A stretch of 46,985 nt of DNA from an uncultured Holdemanella sp. (lineage in GTDB: Bacteria; Bacillota_I; Bacilli_A; Erysipelotrichales; Erysipelotrichaceae): NCBI GenBank assembly GCA_900754615.1, contig CAAEDN010000121.1, positions 1-46,985 of the forward strand, read 5' to 3'. The notes below the pieces were generated by a model, which saw only the letters and a program-made list of their open reading frames with translations, did not search any database and was not told the DNA's origin. Numbering within the stretch: position 1 is the first letter of the stretch; every line of letters begins with the position of its first letter. The translations under genes and the position numbers were made by a program. Positions 7,870 through 16,257 of the stretch are shown piece after piece.

Positions 7870-9708
7870 TTACGCCTCTTCAAACTGCGCATTATATAAC
7901 TTCGTATAGAAACCATTGCGCTTCATCAATTCATCATGGCTTCCCACTTCAACAATGTCTCCATGATCCATCACAATAATATTATCCGCATCACGAATCG
8001 TAGATAGACGGTGTGCAATCACAAAGCTAGTACGACCTTTCATTAACTCATCCATTCCCTTCTGGATCAAGACTTCCGTACGTGTATCGACACTACTTGT
8101 TGCCTCATCTAAAATAAGAATCTTAGGATCTGCCAAGAAGGCACGGGCAATGGTTAATAATTGTCTTTGGCCTTGACTAATATTACTTGAAGCTTCATTC
8201 AATACCGTATCATAGCCATGATCTAATGTATGAATAAAGTGATCGACATGCGCTGTTTTTGCTGCCGCAATTACCTGCTCATCACTCGCATCTGGCTTAC
8301 CAAAACGCAAGTTTTCTAGAATCGTTCCCTCAAACAACCAGGCATCCTGTAAAACCATCCCTACCATATTGCGTAAACTACTTCTTGTATATTCCGTAAT
8401 ATTGTGTCCATCAATATAAATCGAACCTGAATTCAATTCATAGAAACGCATCAACAATTTCACAATGGTTGTCTTACCAGCTCCAGTAGGACCGACGATT
8501 GCGGTTGTTTGACCTGGCTTGATATACATTGAGAAATCATTGATAACAATTTTATTTGGATCATATCCAAAGCATACATTCTCAAAAGTAACCTGTCCTT
8601 TGACATCCTCTAATACAACTGGATTGGAAGCATCTTTGATTTCTTCTTCAGCTGCCAAGAATTCAAATACACGCTCTGCAGCGGCTGCTGTACTCTGTAA
8701 CATATTCATTGACTGTGAGATTTGCGAAATGGGCTGTGTAAAGTTGCGCGTATAGGTAATAAACGATTGAATATCTCCCACGGCAATTTCACCATGAATC
8801 GTTAAATAACCACCTAAAATGCATACACCTACATAGCCTAAGTTGCCAATCAAATTTGTCAAAGGCATCATTAAGCCAGATAAAAATTGTGACTTCCAAG
8901 CACTTGTATATAATTCATCATTATACTCTTTAAATGTCTTCAAAGAATCTTCTTCCCCATTAAATGCCTTTACAATCGTATGTGCTGCATACATCTCTTC
9001 AATATGCCCGTTGACTTGACCTAATGATTTTTGTTGCGCCTTAAAGTAGCGTTGTGATTTTTTGACAACAACCATAACCAATACTAAACTTAATGGAATG
9101 ACAACCAAAGCCATCAGTGTCATCTTCCAAGAAATACTTAGCATCATGACTAAAAAACCAATGATTTGTACAAAACTTGATACCATTGTCGATAAAGATT
9201 GGTTTAAAGATTGAACCAAAGTATCAATATCATTTGTAAATCTAGAAAGTATGTCTCCATGACTATTCTTATCAAAATAAGACAAAGGCAAATGATCAAT
9301 TTTCTGGTTCATTTCCTTACGAAGCTGATACCCCATCTTATTTGAGACACCACTCATGAGCCAACCTTGTAAATACGAGAAAGCTGTACTTAAAGCATAA
9401 ATAGCTAGTAATAAGACACAGGTCTTTTTGATCGCATCAAAATCAATGCCACCCTTACCTTGCACTTTATTCATAAAGCCTTCGGCAATTTCTGTAATAA
9501 TATTCCCTTGAATCTTAGGTCCAATCACCATGATACATACGGAAACAACGGCACAAAGTATGCCAACTATAAATGAAAATTTGAATGGTTTAATATAATC
9601 CAAAAGCTTCTTCATCGTTCCCTTGAAGTCTTTTGCCTTTTCGTTAGCGCCACGCATTCCATGGCCCATAGGACCTCTAGGACGATTGTTCTGTTTTTGA
9701 TTAGACAT
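7870..9708 (-). CDS. ABC exporter half-transporter (catalytic ATPase half)
   Basis: Fused TM domain and ATPase, 612 aa. A basic N-terminal extension (1-35) precedes six TM helices (about 45-345) and the ATPase domain with GPTGAGKTT (Walker A), ISQGQRQLL (C-loop), KILILDEATSSVD (Walker B with catalytic Glu) and AHRLS (switch His). The C-loop is ISQGQ rather than LSGGQ. It follows and overlaps the other half-transporter by 8 nt, so the pair should form a heterodimeric multidrug/lipid-type exporter. The ATG at 9708 has AGGAGG 9 nt upstream; the in-frame TTG at 9714 is too close to it. The substrate is unknown. Confidence 0.92.
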   Translation of the reverse strand: MSNQKQNNRPRGPMGHGMRGANEKAKDFKGTMKKLLDYIKPFKFSFIVGILCAVVSVCIMVIGPKIQGNIITEIAEGFMNKVQGKGGIDFDAIKKTCVLLLAIYALSTAFSYLQGWLMSGVSNKMGYQLRKEMNQKIDHLPLSYFDKNSHGDILSRFTNDIDTLVQSLNQSLSTMVSSFVQIIGFLVMMLSISWKMTLMALVVIPLSLVLVMVVVKKSQRYFKAQQKSLGQVNGHIEEMYAAHTIVKAFNGEEDSLKTFKEYNDELYTSAWKSQFLSGLMMPLTNLIGNLGYVGVCILGGYLTIHGEIAVGDIQSFITYTRNFTQPISQISQSMNMLQSTAAAAERVFEFLAAEEEIKDASNPVVLEDVKGQVTFENVCFGYDPNKIVINDFSMYIKPGQTTAIVGPTGAGKTTIVKLLMRFYELNSGSIYIDGHNITEYTRSSLRNMVGMVLQDAWLFEGTILENLRFGKPDASDEQVIAAAKTAHVDHFIHTLDHGYDTVLNEASSNISQGQRQLLTIARAFLADPKILILDEATSSVDTRTEVLIQKGMDELMKGRTSFVIAHRLSTIRDADNIIVMDHGDIVEVGSHDELMKRNGFYTKLYNAQFEEA

Positions 9709-11884
9709 TGGCAAGTTCCTCCTTTGTCAACTGGCTAGAAGCAATCTGTTGATAGACCTCACAAGATTCCATCAATTCAGCATGTGTTCCTTTTCCAACC
9801 ATTTTTCCTTCATCCAGTACAATAATCTGGTCGGCATGTAGAATACTTGAAATACGTTGAGCCACCAATAAGACCGTACTCTTTGTTTCTTTGCAGGAAG
9901 CAGCTAAAGCCTCTCTAAGTTTGGCATCGGTTTTAAAGTCCAGCGCACTAAAGCTATCATCAAAAATATAAATTTCAGGCTTACGCACAATGGCACGCGC
10001 AATCGAAAGTCTTTGTCTTTGTCCACCAGATACATTGGTACCACCCTGATTGATTTCACTCTTGATACCTTCTGGTTTTTTAGACACAAACTCACTCGAT
10101 TGAGAAATAGATAGAGCCTCTTGAATATCATCACAAGTCGCATCTTTTTTAGAATACAACAAGTTCGATTCAATATCTCCCGATAGTAACATTCCTTTTT
10201 GTGGAACATAGCCAATACGACTTCTTAGATCCGCTTGTTTCACATCACGAATATCTACGCCATCCACCAAAATCGATCCACTCGTTACATCATAAAAACG
10301 AGGAACTAAGTTGATCAATGTCGATTTACCCGAACCCGTACTTCCAATAAAGGCCGTAGTTTCACCTGGTTTTGTTTCAAAACTAATATCACTCAATACA
10401 TCTTCATCGGCTCCTGGATATCTAAAGGATACATTTTTAAAGGATACGACGCCATGCATAGTAGATGAGAAATCAGATGTCTTTTCTTTATCTTGAACCG
10501 TGATTTCACTGCTTAATACTTCTTGAATACGTTGTGCACTGACACTGGCACGAGGAAGCATGATTGCGACCATGGTAATCATTAAAAAGGCCATGATGAC
10601 TTGCATTGCATACTGCATAAAGGCCATGATACTTCCGACTTGAATCATTCCAGCATCGACTTGTTTGGAACCAAACCATAAAATCATTAATGTTGTTCCA
10701 TTCATTAAAAACATCATGATAGGCATCATAATCGCCATCGCACGTGTTGTAAATAAGGAAATGGAAGTAATATCTTTATTGGCTTTATCAAACTTATCTT
10801 CTTCAATCTTTTCATTATTAAAAGCACGAATGACTAACATTCCATCCAACAGTTCACGAACGACACTATTTAATTTATCAATCATTTTCTGCATGATTTT
10901 AAATTTAGGCATCACAATCATAAAGATCAATAGAACCACACTTAAAATCACCACAACACATAAAGCTAGAATCCAAGTCATATTCGCACCGGATTCAATC
11001 ACGTGTAATATGGCTCCTACACCAATAATTGGTGCATACATTACAATGCGTAAGAACATAACGATTGTCATTTGAAGCTGCTGAATATCATTTGTGGTAC
11101 GTGTAATTAATGAAGATGTACTAAATGTATTTAGATTCTCATTTGAGAAATGCGTTACCTTCTCAAATACAGATTGACGTAGATTCTTTGAAAAACCAGC
11201 CGCAATACGAGATGCTAGAAAACCAACTAGAATGGCACATACAGCACTAGCTAGGGCATATCCTAACATTTTAATTCCAGAAGAAATAATATAATCCTGC
11301 TGCATCTTTTCCATATCCATGCCTAGATCTGTATATTCTTTCTTTAAGAATTGTGAGCTCATACTCGATACTGTTGAATCTCCAAGCTTAGAGATTTCGG
11401 ATTTTGCGGCTTTTCTATATGTATCCATACCATTCATCATAAGAAGTTGTGGAATTTGTACATTTTGTTCTTTTGCATCTTTACTTACTTCAACCATTGT
11501 CATTTGAAGTAAGGTCAAAGTTGAAGAAAGCTTTTCTTCCTTTCCTTCACCAATATCTTTTAATTGATATACATTTTCTGTTTTCAAAGCTGGGATTTGC
11601 GTTTTTTCTTCCTTTGTTGCCTTACTAGGTGTAACCAACTTATAAGAAGATGTAATTAAATCCTTTTCAGAATCGGATGCGAACATTAAACAGGAATTTA
11701 AAGTCTTTTCACGAATCTGTTGATACACACCACTTTCAATACCCGCATTCTGAATTCCTGTATTGACAATATTTTGCATATAATCCGGCATTGTCAATTC
11801 ACAAGTTGCTTGGCCAAATAAAAGCCCAAATGTGACTAAAATAGAAAACCAATATGGCTTTAAATATTTCAATATTTTCGTCAT
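9701..11884 (-). CDS. ABC exporter half-transporter (degenerate ATPase half)
   Basis: 727 aa. TM1 (about 12-30) is followed by an unusually long extracytoplasmic insertion (about 35-205, Lys/Ser/Thr-rich), then TM2-6 and an ATPase domain with GSTGSGKST and VSGGQRQRLSIARA. Walker B is IYIFDDSFSALD: Asp replaces the catalytic Glu. The partner has the full Glu but a degenerate C-loop, so both defects fall in one composite ATP site, as in known heterodimeric exporters. The switch position is also changed (AQRIS instead of AHRLS). The ATG overlaps the MarR stop as ATGA. The operon order marR-ABC-ABC suggests control by the repressor's ligand. Confidence 0.92.
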   Translation of the reverse strand: MTKILKYLKPYWFSILVTFGLLFGQATCELTMPDYMQNIVNTGIQNAGIESGVYQQIREKTLNSCLMFASDSEKDLITSSYKLVTPSKATKEEKTQIPALKTENVYQLKDIGEGKEEKLSSTLTLLQMTMVEVSKDAKEQNVQIPQLLMMNGMDTYRKAAKSEISKLGDSTVSSMSSQFLKKEYTDLGMDMEKMQQDYIISSGIKMLGYALASAVCAILVGFLASRIAAGFSKNLRQSVFEKVTHFSNENLNTFSTSSLITRTTNDIQQLQMTIVMFLRIVMYAPIIGVGAILHVIESGANMTWILALCVVVILSVVLLIFMIVMPKFKIMQKMIDKLNSVVRELLDGMLVIRAFNNEKIEEDKFDKANKDITSISLFTTRAMAIMMPIMMFLMNGTTLMILWFGSKQVDAGMIQVGSIMAFMQYAMQVIMAFLMITMVAIMLPRASVSAQRIQEVLSSEITVQDKEKTSDFSSTMHGVVSFKNVSFRYPGADEDVLSDISFETKPGETTAFIGSTGSGKSTLINLVPRFYDVTSGSILVDGVDIRDVKQADLRSRIGYVPQKGMLLSGDIESNLLYSKKDATCDDIQEALSISQSSEFVSKKPEGIKSEINQGGTNVSGGQRQRLSIARAIVRKPEIYIFDDSFSALDFKTDAKLREALAASCKETKSTVLLVAQRISSILHADQIIVLDEGKMVGKGTHAELMESCEVYQQIASSQLTKEELANV

Positions 11885-12318
11885 TTATTTTCCTCCATAT
11901 ACTTCCTTGTCTTGATCAATATATCTCTAAGATGTGCACAATCAGACTCTCCAAGATAGTCAAGATACTGATATACATTTTCTACATGTACATCCATTCG
12001 CTTTTGAAACATTTCAATGGCTTCCGGAACAATTTGAATATAAACCGTTCTACGATCCGTATTCGAATGCACCCTTTGAAGAAGACCCTTCTTTTCAAAT
12101 CCAGCCACCATTTGCGAAACAGCTGCCGGAGATACACCTAGAATACTAGCCAATTCACTCATCGTAATCTGATGATTTTCTGCTTTATAAATCGTTTTAA
12201 AAAACATCACATCCTTCAGTCGTGGTCCATCCTTACAATGACGGTTATTACGAACATAGTTTGTGATGGTATACGTTAGATCAAATAATAAATCTAGTAC
12301 TTCATCTTGAACTTCCAT
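11881..12318 (-). CDS. MarR-family transcriptional regulator
   Basis: 145-aa winged-helix regulator. The recognition helix region reads MSELASILGVSPAAVSQMVA, and the wing follows (KKGLLQRVHSNTDRRTVYIQ, with the DxR of the family). The ATG at 12318 is preceded by GGAGG; a TTG at 12330 is open but lies in the ribosome binding site. It is first in the exporter operon and probably represses it through the operators at 12336-12372. Its ligand is unknown. Confidence 0.93.
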   Translation of the reverse strand: MEVQDEVLDLLFDLTYTITNYVRNNRHCKDGPRLKDVMFFKTIYKAENHQITMSELASILGVSPAAVSQMVAGFEKKGLLQRVHSNTDRRTVYIQIVPEAIEMFQKRMDVHVENVYQYLDYLGESDCAHLRDILIKTRKYMEENK

Positions 12319-12335
12319 AATGTCCTCCAATTTAT

Positions 12336-12376
12336 TTAAGTTTCTTAACTATATACCTACTTAACTATTAAGTCAA
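12336..12376 (-). promoter_or_regulatory. Promoter and twin MarR-type operators of the exporter operon
   Basis: On the minus strand, TTGACT (12376-12371) and TATAGT (12353-12348) with a 17-nt spacer. Two perfect 5-bp-arm inverted repeats overlay it: CTTAATAGTTAAG (12372-12360, on the -35) and TTAAGAAACTTAA (12348-12336, at the -10). They share the half-site TTAAG, and their centres are 24 bp apart. The layout predicts autorepression by the MarR protein. Confidence 0.8.
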
Positions 12377-12377
12377 T

Positions 12378-12408
12378 AAAAAAAAAGATATGCATAAAAC
12401 ATATCTTT
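12378..12408 (-). terminator. Hairpin with T run just upstream of the marR promoter
   Basis: Stem AAAGATATG / CATATCTTT (12400-12408 and 12384-12392), followed on the minus strand by a T run that abuts the marR -35. It could stop antisense transcripts coming from 12.6 kb, or the A/T tract could act as an UP element. No minus-strand gene lies directly upstream. Confidence 0.45.
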
Positions 12409-12539
12409 TAAAGAACTTGAAACCCTATCTTGCAGACCCAATCGTTTAAAGAAGATTCTAGAAGATTTTCCGATACTTATTATTCCACGTTTAAAACAGA
12501 TTAGAGATAGAGTAATTTCTAATTTTTAGCATTCCCTCA

Positions 12540-12568
12540 TTGACTAATTTTCAAATCCCTTATATGTT
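12540..12568 (+). promoter_or_regulatory. Candidate promoter of the HEPN gene
   Basis: TTGACT at 12540-12545, then 17 nt, then TATGTT (12563-12568); TATATG at 12561-12566 is an alternative -10. AGGAGG follows at 12575-12580. Confidence 0.5.
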
Positions 12569-12588
12569 TCTTACAGGAGGTGCAAATT

Positions 12589-13833
12589 ATGCCAATTTGT
12601 TATTTTAATAATGATTACACTAAACAATATCAATGCACATACAGTGAATTTAAAGATAGTATTGAAGTCAATATAGAATATGATATCGAAGAAAATGAAA
12701 TTGAAGAGATAGATGGAGCTAGAATTATTTCTGCAACCACTGAATACGCAAACAGAGATATCCTCATTTTAGATAATATAAACAAAATTAATATTCTTGT
12801 TAAAAACGCATTTCATACTGGACACAGTAATAATTATAGTATTTATGGAAATTCTTCAATCACAAAGTTCACTTCATTTACTTACTTTAAAGAGAATACA
12901 CAACAAACACTCCATACGTTACAATCTGATCCTAAAACTAAATTAATAAGAATTTATAGTTCTTCATTTTCAGATTTACTGCCCTTTATAAATTATACCA
13001 AGCAAGAAAACAATGAAACAATTACCTATACTATTCAAAAGCAACGCAATATACAAACAATTTCCATAGGAAAAGATTATATAGATTCCATTTCAATCTC
13101 AAACAATTGGAAAATAAATGAAAAATCACAAAAAATAGTTAATATGAAATTTTCATATTTTTTAGAAATTAAGTTATCAAAAAAACACAGTTTTATAACT
13201 ATAAGAGATTTTGTGAACGAATTGATTATATATATGCAATTATACTATCCAGATAAATTTATCATTGATGAGGTTAAAATTTATATTAACGATAATTTTT
13301 ATACTTATGTAACAAACTTCTTAAGTCTAAAGTCTAAAAATGGTTACGTTCATAAATCTGTACAAGTTGATTTATTAACATTTTTAGCAAACTGCTACAC
13401 AAATATATCTTATAGATCAGCTAAATCGGAAATCAGGAATTTAAAAGATGTTATCATTACAAAAAGTAGGCATCTTGAAGATTTATTTGGCAGTTACTAT
13501 CGATTTATTGAATGCTATCTAAAGAAAAAAGGTTATAAAAACGATTTTATGATATATGCGTTAGAACATTATTACAATCAAAGTTTAGATTGTGAAAAAA
13601 CAGCAAAAGAGATTATCACACTTAGAAATCATTATATTCACAGTGGGTACTATATAAAAAACGATTGTTTAAAAATCAGATTCACACCAAAAGAAAACAA
13701 ACAAAACTATAGTGTAGATGCTAATATTAAATGGATATATAATCAGACACTTATTCTTTATAAAACTGCCATAGATATTATTTTTAAAGAGATTCTAAAC
13801 TACCCAGAATATAAATACAAACAATCTTTTTAA
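12589..13833 (+). CDS. ApeA-like HEPN-domain protein
   Basis: 414 aa. The N-terminal two thirds is beta-rich and resembles the ApeA N-terminal domain layout. The C-terminal helical region (about 290-400) carries LEDLFGSYYRFIE and LRNHYIHSGYYI, giving the HEPN RNase motif R-x4-H with R346 and H351. ApeA proteins are single-gene abortive-infection systems that act through a HEPN RNase. The ATG at 12589 has AGGAGG 8 nt upstream. The gene is very AT-rich and opposite in strand to its neighbours, sitting between the exporter operon and another HEPN gene, which fits an acquired defence island. The exact family is inferred from motif and length, not from a search. Confidence 0.7.
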   Translation: MPICYFNNDYTKQYQCTYSEFKDSIEVNIEYDIEENEIEEIDGARIISATTEYANRDILILDNINKINILVKNAFHTGHSNNYSIYGNSSITKFTSFTYFKENTQQTLHTLQSDPKTKLIRIYSSSFSDLLPFINYTKQENNETITYTIQKQRNIQTISIGKDYIDSISISNNWKINEKSQKIVNMKFSYFLEIKLSKKHSFITIRDFVNELIIYMQLYYPDKFIIDEVKIYINDNFYTYVTNFLSLKSKNGYVHKSVQVDLLTFLANCYTNISYRSAKSEIRNLKDVIITKSRHLEDLFGSYYRFIECYLKKKGYKNDFMIYALEHYYNQSLDCEKTAKEIITLRNHYIHSGYYIKNDCLKIRFTPKENKQNYSVDANIKWIYNQTLILYKTAIDIIFKEILNYPEYKYKQSF

Positions 13834-14346
13834 TGACTTATATCTCTTCCTCAACAATCCATGAAAATAGAGCCTCCGAATCCATTTGCAGAACCATACA
13901 ATCCATGACTCAGAGACACTAAATCCACAAAGAGAGCCACTTCAACTTAAGAAATGACTCTCATTCTTCTTTAGATTTTTTTACTGTCTTCTAAAAGATT
14001 TGAATAAATAAGTTCTTAAAATAATCAAGCATCCCTCAAAGAATAGACAACAATTAAATTTGCCAATCCGCTTATTATTTTAATCAATCATATTTGACAT
14101 TATTATAACAGTTCTTCAATTCATTTTATTTGTAACGTTCTGGATATACTTGTTCATAAATTTCAGTATCATTAATCGTTGCTTCGACTGTATCTACTCC
14201 ACCAATACAAACTTCTAAATCTAAATAATCTTTACTACACACCATTTTACCATCATCAATACGATTTAAGTGTATTTTCATAGAATATGACTTTTTACAA
14301 TTTCATATTTTCTACTACAAATCTTAAATGTATTTTGCAATTCAAA
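13834..14346. other. Intergenic region between two HEPN genes
   Basis: 513 bases. It holds a weak imperfect hairpin (13932-13939 with 13955-13962, GAGAGCCA / TGACTCTC) followed by a T run at about 13974-13980, which may end the ApeA-like transcript. It also holds the small minus-strand reading frame described separately (14126-14281). Nothing else is recognisable. Confidence 0.5.
14126..14281 (-). CDS. Possible 51-aa protein
   Basis: Short open frame MKIHLNRIDDGKMVCSKDYL through a C-terminus ending YPERYK. Composition looks protein-like: mixed charged and hydrophobic residues, acidic overall, and no unusual codons. It has no clear Shine-Dalgarno. It lies 65 nt downstream of the Abi_2 gene on the same strand, so it could be a third component of that locus or the remnant of a larger gene. 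I do not recognise a family. Confidence 0.3.
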   Translation of the reverse strand: MKIHLNRIDDGKMVCSKDYLDLEVCIGGVDTVEATINDTEIYEQVYPERYK

Positions 14347-15336
14347 TTACAATAATGTTGATTTAATTGCTAGAAGTCTTTCGATAAAGTCTTGTGGAAT
14401 ACCAAGAATATCATATATAGTTCTTCCAGGTGAAAAGACAATTTGATTGTAAATCTGTAAACAATTTTTTAATTCAATAAGAAAAATATCTGATATATCA
14501 GAATTCAAAACAACAATTGTGAATAGAATTACTGCACAAATATCGTTCTTTCCAATTCCGTTCTTATAATCTGTATCTGTAATATACCCCCTAGATATTT
14601 TCAAAACTTGATTTTTTGGTAATTCTTCTTTGATATTATTCAAAAAAATCTTATTACCATGAGCAATTTTATTTCTATATTGTTTTGTTATCGCTAATCC
14701 CTTAGATAAAAATTCTTTTTTTTCCTCTATACTTAGAATTTTCGATTTAATCAAATTATTACTAACATACTCTTTATCATCCGTTTGTAGAATACTATAC
14801 AATTTAATTGTTAAACCATAAGAAATACTATTAATTAGCACCCAAAACGGGATATGATTATGATTTTTCTGGTAGTGAATAACACATTCATTTTTCGTAG
14901 TGTTGACACTATTTTTAATTTGTCTTAACAAATTGATTCTAGCTCGAGATTTATAGTTATACTTGCACAAATAGTCATCAGCATTTTTCAAATCCATATC
15001 GGATAAATCTGTATAAACTCCATATTTTTCTGATATCTGATATGTTATATTTGATTTTAAAGCCCGTTCAACCATTATTATGTATTTTAAAAGAATTGAG
15101 TTTATATCCCTATCAAAATTGTATAAAAAGTAAAAATCAGTGAACGGAACTGGATATGAAAATTTACCATTAATATCAGAATCAAACAAATCTTTGTATC
15201 CATTAATCAACCTATAGTATGAAATATCTGTTAAACATTGTTTAACTATTTCTTCATTTTTAATATAAACATTTCTTGATTTTAAAATAGATACCTGCTC
15301 GTCATAAGTCTTAAAAGGTTTATCTGGGTTTTGCAT
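14347..15336 (-). CDS. Abi_2/AbiF-family abortive infection protein
   Basis: 329 aa of the Abi-like family (AbiD/AbiF). It shows the N-terminal KPFKTYDEQVSILKSRNV block, SYYRLINGYKDLF (the family's YYRLxxY), and the HEPN active-site motif KQYRNKIAHG with R221 and H226. Members are phage-exclusion proteins with a HEPN RNase fold, and AbiF-type members have been linked to a structured RNA encoded just upstream. GGAGG precedes the ATG. Directly upstream lie a strong promoter (15417-15444) and a foldable leader (15361-15419). Confidence 0.88.
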   Translation of the reverse strand: MQNPDKPFKTYDEQVSILKSRNVYIKNEEIVKQCLTDISYYRLINGYKDLFDSDINGKFSYPVPFTDFYFLYNFDRDINSILLKYIIMVERALKSNITYQISEKYGVYTDLSDMDLKNADDYLCKYNYKSRARINLLRQIKNSVNTTKNECVIHYQKNHNHIPFWVLINSISYGLTIKLYSILQTDDKEYVSNNLIKSKILSIEEKKEFLSKGLAITKQYRNKIAHGNKIFLNNIKEELPKNQVLKISRGYITDTDYKNGIGKNDICAVILFTIVVLNSDISDIFLIELKNCLQIYNQIVFSPGRTIYDILGIPQDFIERLLAIKSTLL

Positions 15337-15360
15337 AAAATAAAAACCTCCAATCTACTT

Positions 15361-15419
15361 AATAGAGAGGAAGTTTTTACTAGTCGCCTCGCAAGCAACC
15401 ATTTCTGTTCCTCTATATT
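15361..15419 (-). ncRNA. Structured leader RNA of the Abi_2 gene (abiF-RNA-like)
   Basis: On the minus strand, an outer pair of 12-nt arms (15419-15408 and 15372-15361) matches 11 of 12 positions; its core is GAGGAA / TTCCTC. An inner stem GGTTGC / GCGACT (15400-15395 and 15387-15382) closes a 7-nt loop. The promoter at 15417-15444 puts the transcript start near 15410, so the outer arm is only partly transcribed (GGAA / TTCC). A conserved 'abiF RNA' motif is known upstream of abiF genes, and RNA antitoxins have been described for AbiF-type toxins. Membership here rests on position and folding only. Confidence 0.6.
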
Positions 15420-15444
15420 ATACTTTATCAAAGTTAAAAATCAA
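15417..15444 (-). promoter_or_regulatory. Promoter of the leader RNA and Abi_2 gene
   Basis: TTGATT (15444-15439) and TATAAT (15422-15417) with a 16-nt spacer on the minus strand. The -35 overlaps the stop codon of the upstream FlgT_C-like gene, so the Abi gene has its own start even though the genes are tightly packed. Confidence 0.75.
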
Positions 15445-15839
15445 TATTTTTTTACCAAATCACCTAACTTAATAGTTTTATTCTCGTCCAAATGAAGAGG
15501 ATTGATATCATCGATATCCACACATAAATCCTCAGCCACTTTTTGTTTTCGTGAATATAACGCACTTAAATTGTTCAATTCTGAATATATGCTATTATTC
15601 TCTTTTTCAACAATATTTTTGCAAACAGAATAGTTTTCACTTGTTTGCACCACATCTAATGTTGCTTTGATGTATTCATACATACCAAGTGAATTTCCAT
15701 CCAAATCTTTTATTTCATCTCCTGCCGTATAAATTTGGACCTTATCGCCCTCAGTAAGATAGTCAGATCCAACATCAATAATAATGGCCTTTTCACTAAT
15801 AATCCTAATTACTTTACCTAAATTGTTTGTTTTTTCCAT
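15441..15839 (-). CDS. Small protein with FlgT_C-like beta domain
   Basis: 132 aa, no signal peptide. Residues 5-70 (GKVIRIISEKAIIIDVGSDY, LTEGDKVQIYTAGDEIKDLD, LGMYEYIKATLDVVQ) read like the small beta-barrel seen in FlgT C-terminal and similar domains. The rest is helical and ends in a second short strand (TIKLGDLVKKY). Function is unknown. GGAGG precedes the ATG. It sits between two defence-type genes on the same strand, so a role in the island is possible but unproven. Confidence 0.65.
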   Translation of the reverse strand: MEKTNNLGKVIRIISEKAIIIDVGSDYLTEGDKVQIYTAGDEIKDLDGNSLGMYEYIKATLDVVQTSENYSVCKNIVEKENNSIYSELNNLSALYSRKQKVAEDLCVDIDDINPLHLDENKTIKLGDLVKKY

Positions 15840-16257
15840 ATTTTTCCTCCATTTTAAACTAATTTAATTAAATTTATTTATTAAAGTAAATATCTAAATT
15901 ACATATGCCGTTTGAATTTAAGTATCCACCATATACTACCTTTGTCATATAGATATTGTTATATCCTTATTAACATCATACTTAAAATATATCTTTTCAA
16001 CAAACAATGGAATCTCTTTATTATAGAGCAAATTATTTAAAAAGAGATTCCACTGTTGCTCTAACAGAATTATAACACGTTAAAACAACGAAGAGAAAGA
16101 TGCAATAATCACTTTGCACACTTAAAACAAATCTTTGGTCTCTTCCAATGTTTTAAAGGAATTAAATCATCAAACAATTTTAATTATTGATTATGATTTG
16201 TCAAAATATTCCTCCATGTTCATCAACATACTAGAATTTAACTATCATTTAATAGCA
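15840..16257. other. Intergenic region with gene debris
   Basis: 418 bases. It contains the pseudoknot-forming inverted repeats at 16003-16063 (separate entry). On the minus strand two short coding-like pieces sit in different frames: 16223-16191 (MNMEEYFDKS, stop) and about 16177-16109, ending KHWKRPKICFKCAK with a Cys-x2-Cys pair. They look like the decayed end of a lost gene. No promoter is clear. Confidence 0.4.
16003..16063 (-). ncRNA. H-type pseudoknot element
   Basis: Two interleaved perfect stems. Stem 1 pairs 16003-16019 with 16041-16057: 17 positions, one mismatch on the plus strand that becomes a G.U pair on the minus strand. Stem 2 pairs TAGAGCAA (16024-16031) with TTGCTCTA (16056-16063), one arm inside the loop of stem 1 and the other just beyond it. 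This geometry suggests a structured RNA, and the G.U favours minus-strand transcription. It lies about 200 nt after the ATPase gene and about 160 nt before the FlgT_C-like gene. Its role is unknown. Confidence 0.5.

Noticed and set aside
9904..10215. Alternative minus-strand frame inside the first ABC gene.
   Set aside because: It lies in the ATPase domain of a well-supported gene and lacks a start context.
10665..11075. 136-codon plus-strand frame with Ile-rich translation.
   Set aside because: Antisense of the ABC transmembrane region; no promoter or ribosome binding site and no protein-like features beyond hydrophobicity.
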